Source of the DNA: Rossellomorea aquimaris
GTDB lineage: Bacteria; Bacillota; Bacilli; Bacillales; Bacillaceae_B
Length of the DNA: 64,000 nucleotides
Assembly (NCBI RefSeq): GCF_003315075.1
Contig: NZ_QNRJ01000008.1
Location: forward strand, 98,101-162,100
Direction: 5' to 3'
Shown here: positions 27,846 to 35,671 of the stretch, piece by piece
How positions within the stretch are numbered: position 1 is the stretch's first letter
How the letters are laid out: each line of letters starts with the position of its first letter
Position numbers and translations under genes: made by a program
Notes under the pieces: generated by a model
What the model was told of the DNA's origin: nothing
The model's database searches: none
Seen by the model: only the letters and a program-made list of their open reading frames with translations

Positions 27846-27868
27846 ATCATTTCCTGATATATAACAGA

Positions 27869-27906
27869 AGGACTGGAGAGGAATAATTCCTTTTCAGTCT
27901 TTTTTC
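27869..27906 (+). terminator. Terminator of pgpA-family gene
   Basis: GACTGGAGAGGAAT pairs with ATTCCTTTTCAGTC, then six T. The gene-free stretch 27846-28160 holds this hairpin and the promoter of the TRAP operon; nothing else was seen. Confidence 0.85.
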
Positions 27907-28088
27907 TGCGGACAAACATGCGTAGGGGAAGAAAGTGGAGGGGAGAAATGTAATCGCTTTATACATTCAGTATACATTTGTAAGATAATTGACATGACAA
28001 GAACAAGCCGTGCTATAGATTTCATTCAGAGTGTAACGGTTGTAGAATGGGTTTTTTATAATAATTGTTAAAATTTTATGTATTTGAT

Positions 28089-28119
28089 TTGACAAGATTG
28101 TTACAGACTGTGTTACAAT
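28089..28119 (+). promoter_or_regulatory. Candidate promoter of the TAXI-TRAP operon
   Basis: TTGACA at 28089 with TACAAT at 28114-28119 is a near-consensus pair, but the 19-nt spacer is longer than usual. It lies 42 nt before the binding-protein gene. Confidence 0.45.
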
Positions 28120-28160
28120 TATTTCGTTAAAGTATAAAATTGTATAGGGGGAATTAGAAT

Positions 28161-29153
28161 ATGAAAAAACGCAGTTTATTTCTAGGTACTGCACTACTTC
28201 TAGTTCTATCTGTCATTCTTGCTGCATGTGGCGGAGGATCAGGTGGAGGATCATCTGAGGGTGAAGGTAACAAAGAGGTTGACTTCATTGGGATTGCTAC
28301 AGGTGGAACAGGGGGTACATATTACCCGTTAGGCGGAACATTCGCTAAGATCATTCAAGATGAAACAGGAATCAAATCCTCGGCTTCTACTTCAGGGGCA
28401 TCGGCTGAAAACATGGCGGCCATTAAAGATGGTAAAACTGAAATCGCTTTTACACAAACCGATATCGCATCTTATGCATCGGAAGGAACTGAAATGTTCA
28501 GCGATAATAAAGTGGAAAACGCAAGAGGAATTGCCACTCTATATCCTGAAACGATTCAAATCGTTACAACAAAGGATTCTGGTATCAAGTCCGTTGAAGA
28601 TCTGAAAGGTAAAGTTGTTTCTGTCGGTGAAGCCGGATCTGGAACTTTACTGAACGCGAAACAAATCCTTGAGGTTCACGGAATTACGTTAGAGGATTTA
28701 GAAGCACGTAATCTATCATTCGATGATTCAACCACTGGTATCCAGGATGGTACAATCGATGCGGCGTTCATTACTTCAGGTACTCCTACAGGAGCGGTTG
28801 AAGGATTGGCTGCAACGCAAGATATCACAATCGTACCGGTTGAATCCGGTAAAATCAGTGAGCTGATCGAGAAATATCCATACTACTCTGAAGATGAAAT
28901 TCCTTCAGGCACGTATAGTAAAGTCGATGAGGCAGTTACAACTGTTGCGGTTCGTGCTATGTTAGTAACAAATGCTGATATTTCCGAAGATGTAATCTAT
29001 GATGTTACAAAAGCCATTTTTGAAAATACAGATGCAATCACTCATGCCAAAGGTGAGTTAATCAAGGCTGAAGATGGACTAAAGGGTATGGGGATTGAAT
29101 TACATCCTGGTGCGAAGAAATACTTCGATGAAAAAGGCGTTTCAATGGAATAG
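28161..29153 (+). CDS. TAXI-family TRAP transporter binding lipoprotein
   Basis: Extracellular solute-binding protein of a TRAP system. A lipoprotein signal ends in SVILAACGGG (cysteine near residue 23), followed by a Gly/Ser linker. The mature part has the TAXI signature GIATGGTGGTYYPLGG near residue 43. 330 aa is standard. GGGGGAAT precedes the ATG. It is first gene of a three-gene set with a DUF1850 protein and a fused TRAP permease. Ligand unknown; glutamate-type substrates occur in relatives. Confidence 0.93.
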   Translation: MKKRSLFLGTALLLVLSVILAACGGGSGGGSSEGEGNKEVDFIGIATGGTGGTYYPLGGTFAKIIQDETGIKSSASTSGASAENMAAIKDGKTEIAFTQTDIASYASEGTEMFSDNKVENARGIATLYPETIQIVTTKDSGIKSVEDLKGKVVSVGEAGSGTLLNAKQILEVHGITLEDLEARNLSFDDSTTGIQDGTIDAAFITSGTPTGAVEGLAATQDITIVPVESGKISELIEKYPYYSEDEIPSGTYSKVDEAVTTVAVRAMLVTNADISEDVIYDVTKAIFENTDAITHAKGELIKAEDGLKGMGIELHPGAKKYFDEKGVSME

Positions 29154-29179
29154 ATCCACACCAACAGATGGACGAAGGG

Positions 29180-29215
29180 ATAGGCCGCGTAAAACGGTCT
29201 ATTCTTTTGTTTTGG
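29180..29215 (+). terminator. Intra-operon hairpin after the binding protein
   Basis: ATAGGCCG pairs with CGGTCTAT, followed by TTCTTTTGTTTT. Such partial terminators commonly let the binding protein be made in excess of the permease. Confidence 0.65.
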
Positions 29216-29273
29216 TATAAGCTAAAAAAATGGTCAGTACAGCAGTAATAAATGGAATGGTGGGGACTTTGTT

Positions 29274-29792
29274 ATGAAGAAAATTTCATTCATAGGAACA
29301 ACTCTCATTATTCTTGTTCTTTTATTCATCATCTTTATTCCCTTTCAAACATATCTGGTAATTGAACCGAGGAGTACTGAGGGTGATCCAGTCCTTTTCG
29401 CACTTCCTGAAGACCATACATTTTCGGTTCGTTACACTCATTCTATTCATCTCTCGGAAGTAGAAGAGTTTTATCGCCAATCTACCAATCAAATTCAACA
29501 GACAAAGCTGCTTTATGAGGATACTGCAATTGGTATGCCTGCAAATGCAGAAGGAAATGAAATCTTCGAGATGACAGAAGAAGGAAAATACTTGATTTCA
29601 AACATGAATAAAGTGTTTCCATACATTGATATCCGCATCGGACAAGTGGTAGCCAATCATCGTCTCGTATTGGATGGTAAAACCTATCCTTTAGCTGACT
29701 ATTTCGATAAAGGGTCTGTCGTTCGGATGCATTTAAAGAAACAAACACTATACGATCAGTGGAAAGGAGTGACCGTTGTTGGGAAAAGATAA
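29274..29792 (+). CDS. DUF1850 protein of the TRAP operon
   Basis: 172 residues: one N-terminal membrane anchor (about 5-25) and an extracytoplasmic beta-rich domain containing FSVRYTHSIHLSEVEEFYRQ near residue 49, the DUF1850 hallmark. DUF1850 genes are recurring companions of TAXI-TRAP permeases. It overlaps the next gene by about 14-17 nt. Function not established. Confidence 0.85.
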   Translation: MKKISFIGTTLIILVLLFIIFIPFQTYLVIEPRSTEGDPVLFALPEDHTFSVRYTHSIHLSEVEEFYRQSTNQIQQTKLLYEDTAIGMPANAEGNEIFEMTEEGKYLISNMNKVFPYIDIRIGQVVANHRLVLDGKTYPLADYFDKGSVVRMHLKKQTLYDQWKGVTVVGKR

Positions 29793-31764
29793 AGAATTCG
29801 AATCATTAACCTCTGAACAACAACAAGAATTATTAGAAAAATATGATCCTGAATCATCAACGAGAAAGCTGCACAATGGACTGTTTAAATGGGTGATTTT
29901 CTATGGTCTATTAGCATTTTCATTATTTCAATTAGTCGCATCGATCTTTCAATTTATCCCTAGACAATTATTATTGTCCATTCATTTAGGGTTTGCTTTG
30001 TCACTTGTCTTTCTTCTGTTTCCTGCTAGGAAAAAGAATCTGAGAAAAGATAAAGTGGCATGGTATGACGTCGTCCTCTCTGTCATATCTGTAGGAATTG
30101 GTGCATACTGGCCGATTATGCAAGATGACATTGTCAGCAGAGTCGGCATCATGACATCACTTGATTTTTATGTTGGTTTTGCTGCGATGATCTTAGTATT
30201 GGAGGCAACCCGTCGTGCAGTCGGTTTACCCATTACGATTATCGCCTCTGCTTTCATACTCTATATGTATTATGGACGATTGATGCCTGGATTCCTTGCA
30301 CACAGGGGATATGATTGGGACGATATCGTTAAGACGATGTTCTTTACAAGTGAAGGGATTCTTGGAACACCACTATATGTTTCAGCAACCTTCATCTTCC
30401 TATTCTTATTATTCGGGGCCTTCCTTGTTAAAACAGGCGTAGGGCAGTATTTCAATGATTTAGCTGTGGCCATTGCCGGTAAACGCACTGGTGGTCCTGC
30501 TAAGGTTGCAATCTTCTCGAGTGCCCTGCAAGGAACGATCAGCGGGAGTTCCGTTGCGAACGTTGTAACATCTGGTTCCTTTACGATTCCAATGATGAAA
30601 AAGCTCGGCTATCGTAAAGAGTTTGCAGGTGGAGTAGAGGCAGCAGCCTCAACGGGTGGTCAGTTAATGCCGCCAATCATGGGAGCTGCAGCATTCTTAA
30701 TGGTTGAATTCATCGGTGGAATCTCTTACTGGGATATCGCAAAGGCTGCCACCATTCCAGCTCTTTTGTATTTTACAGGAATTTGGATTATGACACATTT
30801 TGAAGCGAAGCGAATCGGTCTTCGCGGTCTTTCAGAAGAAGAAATGCCTAACCGCAAAGAAGTTTTAAAGAAAATTTACTTATTAATGCCGATTCTTACG
30901 GTCATTATTTTATTAGTCAGCGGTATGAGTGTTATGCGTGCAGCCCTTTGGTCAATTGTTGCTACGATCGTGATTAGCGCGATTCGAAAAGAGACAAGGA
31001 TTGGCTTTAAAGATGCTGTCGACGCACTCGTAGACGGTGCACGTACTGCGCTTTCCGTAGCTGTAGCAACTGCGGCTGCCGGGATGATTGTCGGCGTAGT
31101 GACGAAAACGGGATTAGGGTTGACGCTTGCGAATGGTTTAGTTGACCTTGCTGCTGATCTAACAAATTCATCAGAAGGTAAATTAATCCTGACCCTGGTA
31201 TTTACGATGATTGCATCGATTGTATTAGGTATGGGATCACCTACAACGGCCAACTATGTAATTACGTCCACCATCGCGGCACCTGCAATCATCCTGTTAG
31301 GTGCACCTGAGTTAGCAGCTCACTTATTTGTCTTTTACTTTGGTATCATTGCAGATATTACGCCGCCCGTGGCTCTTGCAGCATTTGCCGCCGCCGGGGT
31401 GTCGGGGGGAGAGCCGATACGGACCGGGGTCAATTCTGCTAAATTAGCGATTGCCGCCTTTATTATTCCGTATATGTTCGTCCTGTCTCCTGAGTTGCTG
31501 ATGATTGATACAACCATCCCTAGATTATTATGGGTTGTCTTTACGGCAATAACCGGGATGATGGCCATAGGGGCAGGGATGATCGGGTATTGGTACAGAA
31601 GAGTGTTTGTGATTGAACGATTCCTTTGTGTTGCCGCCGGTTTAATGCTGATCTACCCGGAGGGAAGCACAGACATCATTGGTTTAGTATTATTTGCTGT
31701 TATGCTCGCGTTACAATTCTTCATTAAAAGAGAAGACAAAACACCCAAAAAAGCAACAGCATAA
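29776..31764 (+). CDS. Fused TRAP transporter permease (DctQ-DctM)
   Basis: Membrane transporter with both permease parts in one chain of 662 aa. About 17 hydrophobic segments; the DctM core shows SGSSVANVVTSGSFTIPMMKK near residue 257 (counted as up to 20 of it) and GGQLMPPIMGAAAFLMVE near 291. It starts with TTG 29776 (or 29779) behind GGAAAGGAG. Cargo is unknown. The downstream hairpin closes the operon. Confidence 0.92.
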   Translation: MLGKDKEFESLTSEQQQELLEKYDPESSTRKLHNGLFKWVIFYGLLAFSLFQLVASIFQFIPRQLLLSIHLGFALSLVFLLFPARKKNLRKDKVAWYDVVLSVISVGIGAYWPIMQDDIVSRVGIMTSLDFYVGFAAMILVLEATRRAVGLPITIIASAFILYMYYGRLMPGFLAHRGYDWDDIVKTMFFTSEGILGTPLYVSATFIFLFLLFGAFLVKTGVGQYFNDLAVAIAGKRTGGPAKVAIFSSALQGTISGSSVANVVTSGSFTIPMMKKLGYRKEFAGGVEAAASTGGQLMPPIMGAAAFLMVEFIGGISYWDIAKAATIPALLYFTGIWIMTHFEAKRIGLRGLSEEEMPNRKEVLKKIYLLMPILTVIILLVSGMSVMRAALWSIVATIVISAIRKETRIGFKDAVDALVDGARTALSVAVATAAAGMIVGVVTKTGLGLTLANGLVDLAADLTNSSEGKLILTLVFTMIASIVLGMGSPTTANYVITSTIAAPAIILLGAPELAAHLFVFYFGIIADITPPVALAAFAAAGVSGGEPIRTGVNSAKLAIAAFIIPYMFVLSPELLMIDTTIPRLLWVVFTAITGMMAIGAGMIGYWYRRVFVIERFLCVAAGLMLIYPEGSTDIIGLVLFAVMLALQFFIKREDKTPKKATA

Positions 31765-31771
31765 ACAAAGA

Positions 31772-31816
31772 AACGTGAGGCTGACCCTTTATCAGGTCGG
31801 CCTCACGTGTTTTAGT
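31772..31816. terminator. Bidirectional terminator after TRAP operon
   Basis: ACGTGAGGCTGACC and GGTCGGCCTCACGT form a strong stem with T-rich flanks on both sides; it serves the TRAP operon and the facing WYL-like gene. Confidence 0.85.
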
Positions 31817-31822
31817 TTTCAA

Positions 31823-32047
31823 CTAGGATATGGTTCGTTCTTTATCAGTAAGAAGGGGATAAGCAGCCAAAATATCATATAGTCGGAATCTGCGGAACTC
31901 TTTTCGTAATAAGCAATAGGCGAGAATAATATCCCCGTCAATTTTTTTTACGATGATTTTTCTTTTCGTACATATGGACTCAGGAGTCATATAGATGATT
32001 TCAATGGGGCGTTGGTCCATGAATGAGCGATGTAATACCGTATTCAT
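31823..32047 (-). CDS. Small WYL-like domain protein
   Basis: 74-residue protein that resembles a lone WYL-type ligand-sensing fold: IEIIYMTPESICTKRKIIVKK, then ILAYCLLRKEFRRFRLYDIL with the arginine pair expected at the ligand pocket (up to 20 residues each). There is no helix-turn-helix. GAGGAG precedes the ATG. It may be a small-molecule sensor or just a remnant fold. Confidence in the family is moderate. Confidence 0.65.
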   Translation of the reverse strand: MNTVLHRSFMDQRPIEIIYMTPESICTKRKIIVKKIDGDIILAYCLLRKEFRRFRLYDILAAYPLLTDKERTIS

Positions 32048-32146
32048 TTGTGAGCTCCTCTCTTGGAAGTGTACCCACAGTATATGCGAACGAATGTTCT
32101 TTTATACATGAATTCCCAGAAGGGAAAAGTATAGAACAAAAAATGA

Positions 32147-32174
32147 TTGACTTTTTTCTCATCATGACTATAAT
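32147..32174 (+). promoter_or_regulatory. Sigma-A promoter of tRNA-Val
   Basis: TTGACT, 16 nt, TATAAT; the mature tRNA begins about 22 nt after the -10 box. Confidence 0.7.
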
Positions 32175-32195
32175 TTAATATATACCTTCCATTGC

Positions 32196-32267
32196 GACTT
32201 GTTAGCTCAGTGGGAGAGCACTTCCTTGACAGGGAAGGGGTCGTGGGTTCGAATCCCTCACAGGTCA
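32196..32267 (+). tRNA. tRNA-Val (anticodon GAC)
   Basis: Cloverleaf fits: acceptor GACTTGT/ACAGGTC, D stem GCTC/GAGC, anticodon stem CTTCC/GGAAG with loop TTGACAG (anticodon at 32228-32230), T loop TTCGAAT, discriminator A. No CCA is encoded. The T stem has a U-U mismatch at the second pair. It has its own promoter and terminator and no neighbouring tRNA genes. Confidence 0.88.
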
Positions 32268-32272
32268 TACAT

Positions 32273-32320
32273 AAAGAAAGCCTGCATCTTATTTAAAAGA
32301 TGCAGGCTTTCTTCTTTTTA
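32273..32320 (+). terminator. Terminator of tRNA-Val
   Basis: AAGCCTGCATCTT pairs with AAGATGCAGGCTT; a T-rich tail follows. Confidence 0.88.
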
Positions 32321-32381
32321 TGTAGATCAATCTTTATAAAGGATTCTAAACGGTCAGCGTCGTTTTTTCATTAAAAGTAAA

Positions 32382-32415
32382 AAGGACTCTATTGGAATTC
32401 ACGTTAAGAGTCCTT
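32382..32415 (-). terminator. Terminator of 57-residue gene
   Basis: AGGACTCT and AGAGTCCT pair around a 16-nt loop; on the minus strand TTTTTACTTTTA follows. Confidence 0.6.
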
Positions 32416-32446
32416 GCCAAATCATATTAGATATGATCACTTCTTT

Positions 32447-32620
32447 TTAGTTGACTTCTAATTCTTCCTCAAAATAAAATGTGCCAGGATGTTCTTTTAC
32501 GATATATGAGAATCGCTTCATATTTTTTACGTATTGCCATTTCAATACTGTCACTGTTTCGCCAGTTTCCTTTATCGTAACCATTGCGCCATTACTAAAA
32601 CGATTTTTTGTGGATTTCAT
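32447..32620 (-). CDS. Hypothetical 57-residue protein
   Basis: Short cytoplasmic protein with a beta-rich look (GAMVTIKETGETVTVLKW, then FSYIVKEHPGTFYFEEEL). ATG 32620 (MKSTKNRF) has AAAGGGAG at a good spacing, better than the upstream ATG at 32647. Its terminator is visible. I do not recognise the family. Confidence 0.65.
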   Translation of the reverse strand: MKSTKNRFSNGAMVTIKETGETVTVLKWQYVKNMKRFSYIVKEHPGTFYFEEELEVN

Positions 32621-32961
32621 TGGGCACTCCCTTTCATATTCTTTCATTATACCACAGTTTACCCTTCATTTTAGAGTCCCATTAGTGATAAATCTTGATA
32701 AATGTAATGGTAGCGCTTTAACGGGCGTTCAGGTAATAATCATTAGTTATATCAAGAGACCATTTGTTGGGGTTAAGTTTTGTCGGAGGTCTGACTTTCA
32801 AAACTTCTCCTTGAAGAACTTGCTTATTTGTTTCATTCCTGTTATTCTATAGAAGAATTATTTTTGTCCGGTATACGAGGGAAGAACAAGATTTGATTTT
32901 TCACCTGATATCGCAAGAATAGTAATACATTGTGTGTAAAGCACTTTAGGAGGCAACAAAC
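32621..32961. other. Gene-free interval before a csp gene
   Basis: 341 bp without a credible gene. Left part is the promoter side of the minus-strand 57-residue gene; the right end (32913-32936) holds the leader element shared with the second csp gene. Nothing else was seen. Confidence 0.6.
32913..32936 (+). promoter_or_regulatory. csp leader/promoter element, copy 1
   Basis: GCAAGAATAGTAATACA followed by TTGTGTG, 25 nt before the ATG. A copy with one extra base stands at the same distance before the minus-strand csp gene at 48.7 kb. TAATAC could serve as the -10 box. Confidence 0.6.
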
Positions 32962-33162
32962 ATGGAAAATGGTAAAGTAAAATGGTTTAACGCAGAAAAA
33001 GGTTTCGGATTCATCGAAGTAGAAGGTGGAGACGACGTATTCGTACACTTCTCAGCGATCCAAGGTGAAGGTTTCAAATCTCTTGACGAAGGTCAAGAAG
33101 TATCTTTCGACGTTGAACAAGGTGCTCGTGGACCACAAGCAGCTAACGTACGTAAAGCATAA
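32962..33162 (+). CDS. Cold-shock protein, CspA family
   Basis: 66-residue single-stranded nucleic-acid-binding OB-fold protein. RNP1 is GFGFIEVEG (residue 15) and RNP2 is DVFVHFSAI (residue 25). It acts as an RNA chaperone. TAGGAGG precedes the ATG. It is about 80% identical by eye to the second csp at 48.5 kb. It has its own terminator. Confidence 0.97.
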   Translation: MENGKVKWFNAEKGFGFIEVEGGDDVFVHFSAIQGEGFKSLDEGQEVSFDVEQGARGPQAANVRKA

Positions 33163-33180
33163 TCTAACTTTACAACTCCA

Positions 33181-33213
33181 AAAACAGACTCATTCGTGAG
33201 TCTGTTTTTTTTA
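33181..33213 (+). terminator. Terminator of csp copy 1
   Basis: AAACAGACTCA, loop TTCG, TGAGTCTGTTT, then a run of T. Confidence 0.9.
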
Positions 33214-33279
33214 TGGGCATATTTAAGTTACCTGGGACAAATTGAAAAATTAACGGACCTCTTTCTAATATGTCTGAAT

Positions 33280-33308
33280 GAAAAAGGCAGCTATAAAAAG
33301 CAGCCTTC
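33280..33308 (-). terminator. Terminator of 41-residue gene
   Basis: AAGGCTGCT and AGCTGCCTT pair imperfectly on the minus strand and TTTTTCA follows. Confidence 0.6.
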
Positions 33309-33320
33309 CCTTTCATATAA

Positions 33321-33446
33321 TTACTTTCCTAAATCTTTCTTCGTCACTTCACTGCGAATATTGAGTTCTTTCGAGAATTCAGTATCGCTTTTTTTGTTAT
33401 TTGGGTATTTGTTTTTTCGTTCACGATTATCATTTTTATTTGTCAT
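33321..33446 (-). CDS. 41-residue hydrophilic peptide
   Basis: Short gene with AGGAGGAAACAAAG directly before the ATG and a terminator after it. The product is highly charged and Asn/Lys-rich (MTNKNDNRERKNKYPNNKK at the start, then SKELNIRSEVTKKDLGK). Such composition resembles small acid-soluble or stress peptides, but I cannot assign it. A larger opposite-strand reading frame over the same region lacks a ribosome-binding site. Confidence 0.65.
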   Translation of the reverse strand: MTNKNDNRERKNKYPNNKKSDTEFSKELNIRSEVTKKDLGK

Positions 33447-33629
33447 CTTTGTTTCCTCCTGTTTGTAAATGATTCTTACATTCTTATTCTTAACAAGTGA
33501 TTCTTCGTTATCCTTGGTAAGTAAGGGAAGGGAATTTCAAGTAGACAGAATTATAAAAATATTGTATCTTTTTTCTCCATTCAACGCTAAAATTAACATA
33601 TATGCTTTACATGAGTGGAGGAATTTATC

Positions 33630-34397
33630 GTGGAAATGAAAGAAATAGTCGCCGTAGTGACGGGTGGTGCATCCGGGCTGGGTGAGGCTACAGTAAGAAG
33701 GATTATTGATGAAGGCGGTAAGGCGTTTATACTGGATCTCAATGAAGAGAGAGCAGCTTCCTTGAAAGAGGAGTATGGAGATTGCATTGGCTTTTATAAA
33801 ACAGACGTTACAAAGGAAGATCAGGTGTTAGAAGCCTTGGAGGGATCGATACAGGCTTTTGGCGGTTTTAATACAGTAGTGAATTGTGCAGGGATTGCTC
33901 CACCAGGGAAAGTGGTAGGAAGAAAGGGGATTCACTCTCTCGATCGATTTTCCAAGGTAATTGAGATTAACTTAATTGGTACGTTCAATGTGATACGCTT
34001 GGCTGCAGAAAAGATGATGGGTAATACACCAAATGACCACGGAGAAAGAGGGGTCATCGTCAATACTGCTTCTGTTGCTGCATTTGATGGGCAGATCGGT
34101 CAGGCTGCTTATAGTGCATCTAAAGGTGGAGTGGTCGGGATGACTCTTCCGATTGCCAGGGAGCTTGCAAGAGATGGTATAAGAGTCATGACCATTGCTC
34201 CGGGATTATTTCATACCCCGATGTTTGACACACTACCTGAAGAAGCAAGAAATTCACTTGGGAAGATGGTACCTTTTCCACCAAGGCTCGGTCATCCTTC
34301 TGAATATGCTCAATTAGTGAAGAGTATACTCGAGAATCCAATGCTGAACGGTGAAACGATCCGGCTAGACGGTGCGATTAGAATGCAACCTAAGTAA
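33630..34397 (+). CDS. SDR, 3-hydroxyacyl-CoA dehydrogenase type
   Basis: Short-chain dehydrogenase of the HSD10/type II 3-hydroxyacyl-CoA dehydrogenase kind. The cofactor motif [10 protein letters not shown] is at residue 10, NCAGIAPPG near 88, and the catalytic YSASKGG near 163. The GTG at 33630 is chosen since GGAGG (33617-33621) is 8 nt upstream; the GTG at 33615 overlaps it. 255 aa. It leads into acyl-CoA dehydrogenase and thiolase genes, so it probably does the third step of beta-oxidation. Confidence 0.88.
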   Translation: MEMKEIVAVVTGGASGLGEATVRRIIDEGGKAFILDLNEERAASLKEEYGDCIGFYKTDVTKEDQVLEALEGSIQAFGGFNTVVNCAGIAPPGKVVGRKGIHSLDRFSKVIEINLIGTFNVIRLAAEKMMGNTPNDHGERGVIVNTASVAAFDGQIGQAAYSASKGGVVGMTLPIARELARDGIRVMTIAPGLFHTPMFDTLPEEARNSLGKMVPFPPRLGHPSEYAQLVKSILENPMLNGETIRLDGAIRMQPK

Positions 34398-34432
34398 GTG
34401 GTTGAAGCTGAAGAAAATGGTTGCTGAATAAA

Positions 34433-34450
34433 TGAATGCATGTTCATTCA
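34433..34450. promoter_or_regulatory. FadR-type operator
   Basis: TGAATGCATGTTCATTCA fits the B. subtilis FadR consensus TGAATGANTANTCATTCA except at two central positions. It lies 62 bp before the acyl-CoA dehydrogenase gene. Long-chain acyl-CoA would relieve repression. Confidence 0.8.
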
Positions 34451-34462
34451 TTATCTGTAAAG

Positions 34463-34476
34463 TGAAAGCGCTTAAT
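34463..34476 (+). promoter_or_regulatory. Candidate cre (CcpA) site
   Basis: TGAAAGCGCTTAAT matches TGNAARCGNWWWCA at 12 of 14 positions. It sits just downstream of the FadR operator, so glucose repression is plausible. Confidence 0.6.
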
Positions 34477-34511
34477 AATAATGCAACATTTTGTTAGGAG
34501 GGTGAGTACGT

Positions 34512-35657
34512 ATGAAACCTCATTATTTAACGGAGGATCATAGCATATTCAGGCAGGCACTTCGGAAATTTTTACAAAAAGAGGCTTATCCTTTTTATGA
34601 TGAATGGGAGAAAAACAGGATGGTTCCAAGGGCCTTTTGGACGAAGATGGGAGAGCAGGGGTTTCTTTGTCCGGATCTTGACGAAGTGTACGGTGGAAGC
34701 GGGGTGGATTGGGGATTTTCCGTAATTATCAATGAAGAATTGGAACGGGTAGGCTCCGGTTTGATCGGGATAGGATTGCACAGTGACATTGTAGTCCCTT
34801 ATATATCGGAGTATGGAAGTGAGGAACAGAAAAAAAAGTGGCTTCCTGCATGCACGAGTGGAAAAATGATTACGGCCATCGCCATGACGGAGCCTGGTAC
34901 AGGATCTGATTTAGCCGGGATTAAAACGACGGCTAAGCTTGAGGGGGACCACTATGTTGTGAATGGTCAAAAGACCTTCATCACAAATGGGATTCAAGGT
35001 GATTTAGTGATTGTTGCATGTAAAACAGATACGACCATCAGCCCGCCTCACAAAGGGATCAGTTTGTTGGCCATCGAAAGGGATGCACCCGGATTCTCCA
35101 GGGGAAGGAAGCTTGATAAAGTCGGTTTGCACTGTCAGGATACAGCCGAGCTGATCTTTGAGGATTGCAAGGTGCCAAAAGATAATTTGATTGGGGAAGA
35201 GGGCAAAGGATTTCAATATCTGATGAATAAGCTCCAGCAAGAACGTCTTATCGTCGCGATTGCTGCTCAGACTGCTTCAGAAGAAATGTTTTCTCTTACG
35301 ATGGATTATGTGAAAAGTCGTCAAGCGTTCGGAAGGGCGATTGGTGAATTTCAGAATACACAATTTAAGATGGCGGAAATGGCGACGGATATTGAGATGG
35401 GCAGGGTATTCCTCGATGGTTTGATCGCCGAACATATGGATGGGAAAGATGTCGTGACGAAGGTTTCCATGGCCAAATATAAATTGACTGAAATGGCAAG
35501 GCAAATCGCCACTGAATGCATGCAGCTTCATGGAGGTTACGGCTACATGGAAGAGTATCAAATTGCGAGAAGATACAGGGATATTCCGGTTGCCAGTATA
35601 TACGCAGGGACAAATGAGATCATGAAAGTGATCATAGCGAAGAATCTGGGATTATAG
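34512..35657 (+). CDS. Acyl-CoA dehydrogenase
   Basis: FAD enzyme of the first beta-oxidation step. Motifs are MTEPGTGSDLAGI near residue 120, GQKTFITNG near 147, and the C-terminal LHGGYGYMEEYQIARRYRD near 342 followed by the catalytic glutamate in GTNEIMK. 381 aa is standard. AGGAGGGTG precedes the ATG. Chain-length specificity cannot be read. FadR and cre sites precede it. Confidence 0.95.
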   Translation: MKPHYLTEDHSIFRQALRKFLQKEAYPFYDEWEKNRMVPRAFWTKMGEQGFLCPDLDEVYGGSGVDWGFSVIINEELERVGSGLIGIGLHSDIVVPYISEYGSEEQKKKWLPACTSGKMITAIAMTEPGTGSDLAGIKTTAKLEGDHYVVNGQKTFITNGIQGDLVIVACKTDTTISPPHKGISLLAIERDAPGFSRGRKLDKVGLHCQDTAELIFEDCKVPKDNLIGEEGKGFQYLMNKLQQERLIVAIAAQTASEEMFSLTMDYVKSRQAFGRAIGEFQNTQFKMAEMATDIEMGRVFLDGLIAEHMDGKDVVTKVSMAKYKLTEMARQIATECMQLHGGYGYMEEYQIARRYRDIPVASIYAGTNEIMKVIIAKNLGL

Positions 35658-35671
35658 AAAGGAAGAGCAGG

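Noticed and set aside
32044..32268. Minus-strand open frame across tRNA-Val
   Set aside because: It reads through the antisense of the tRNA; such frames with an F-E-P-T-T-P pattern are common artefacts of tRNA T-loop complements.
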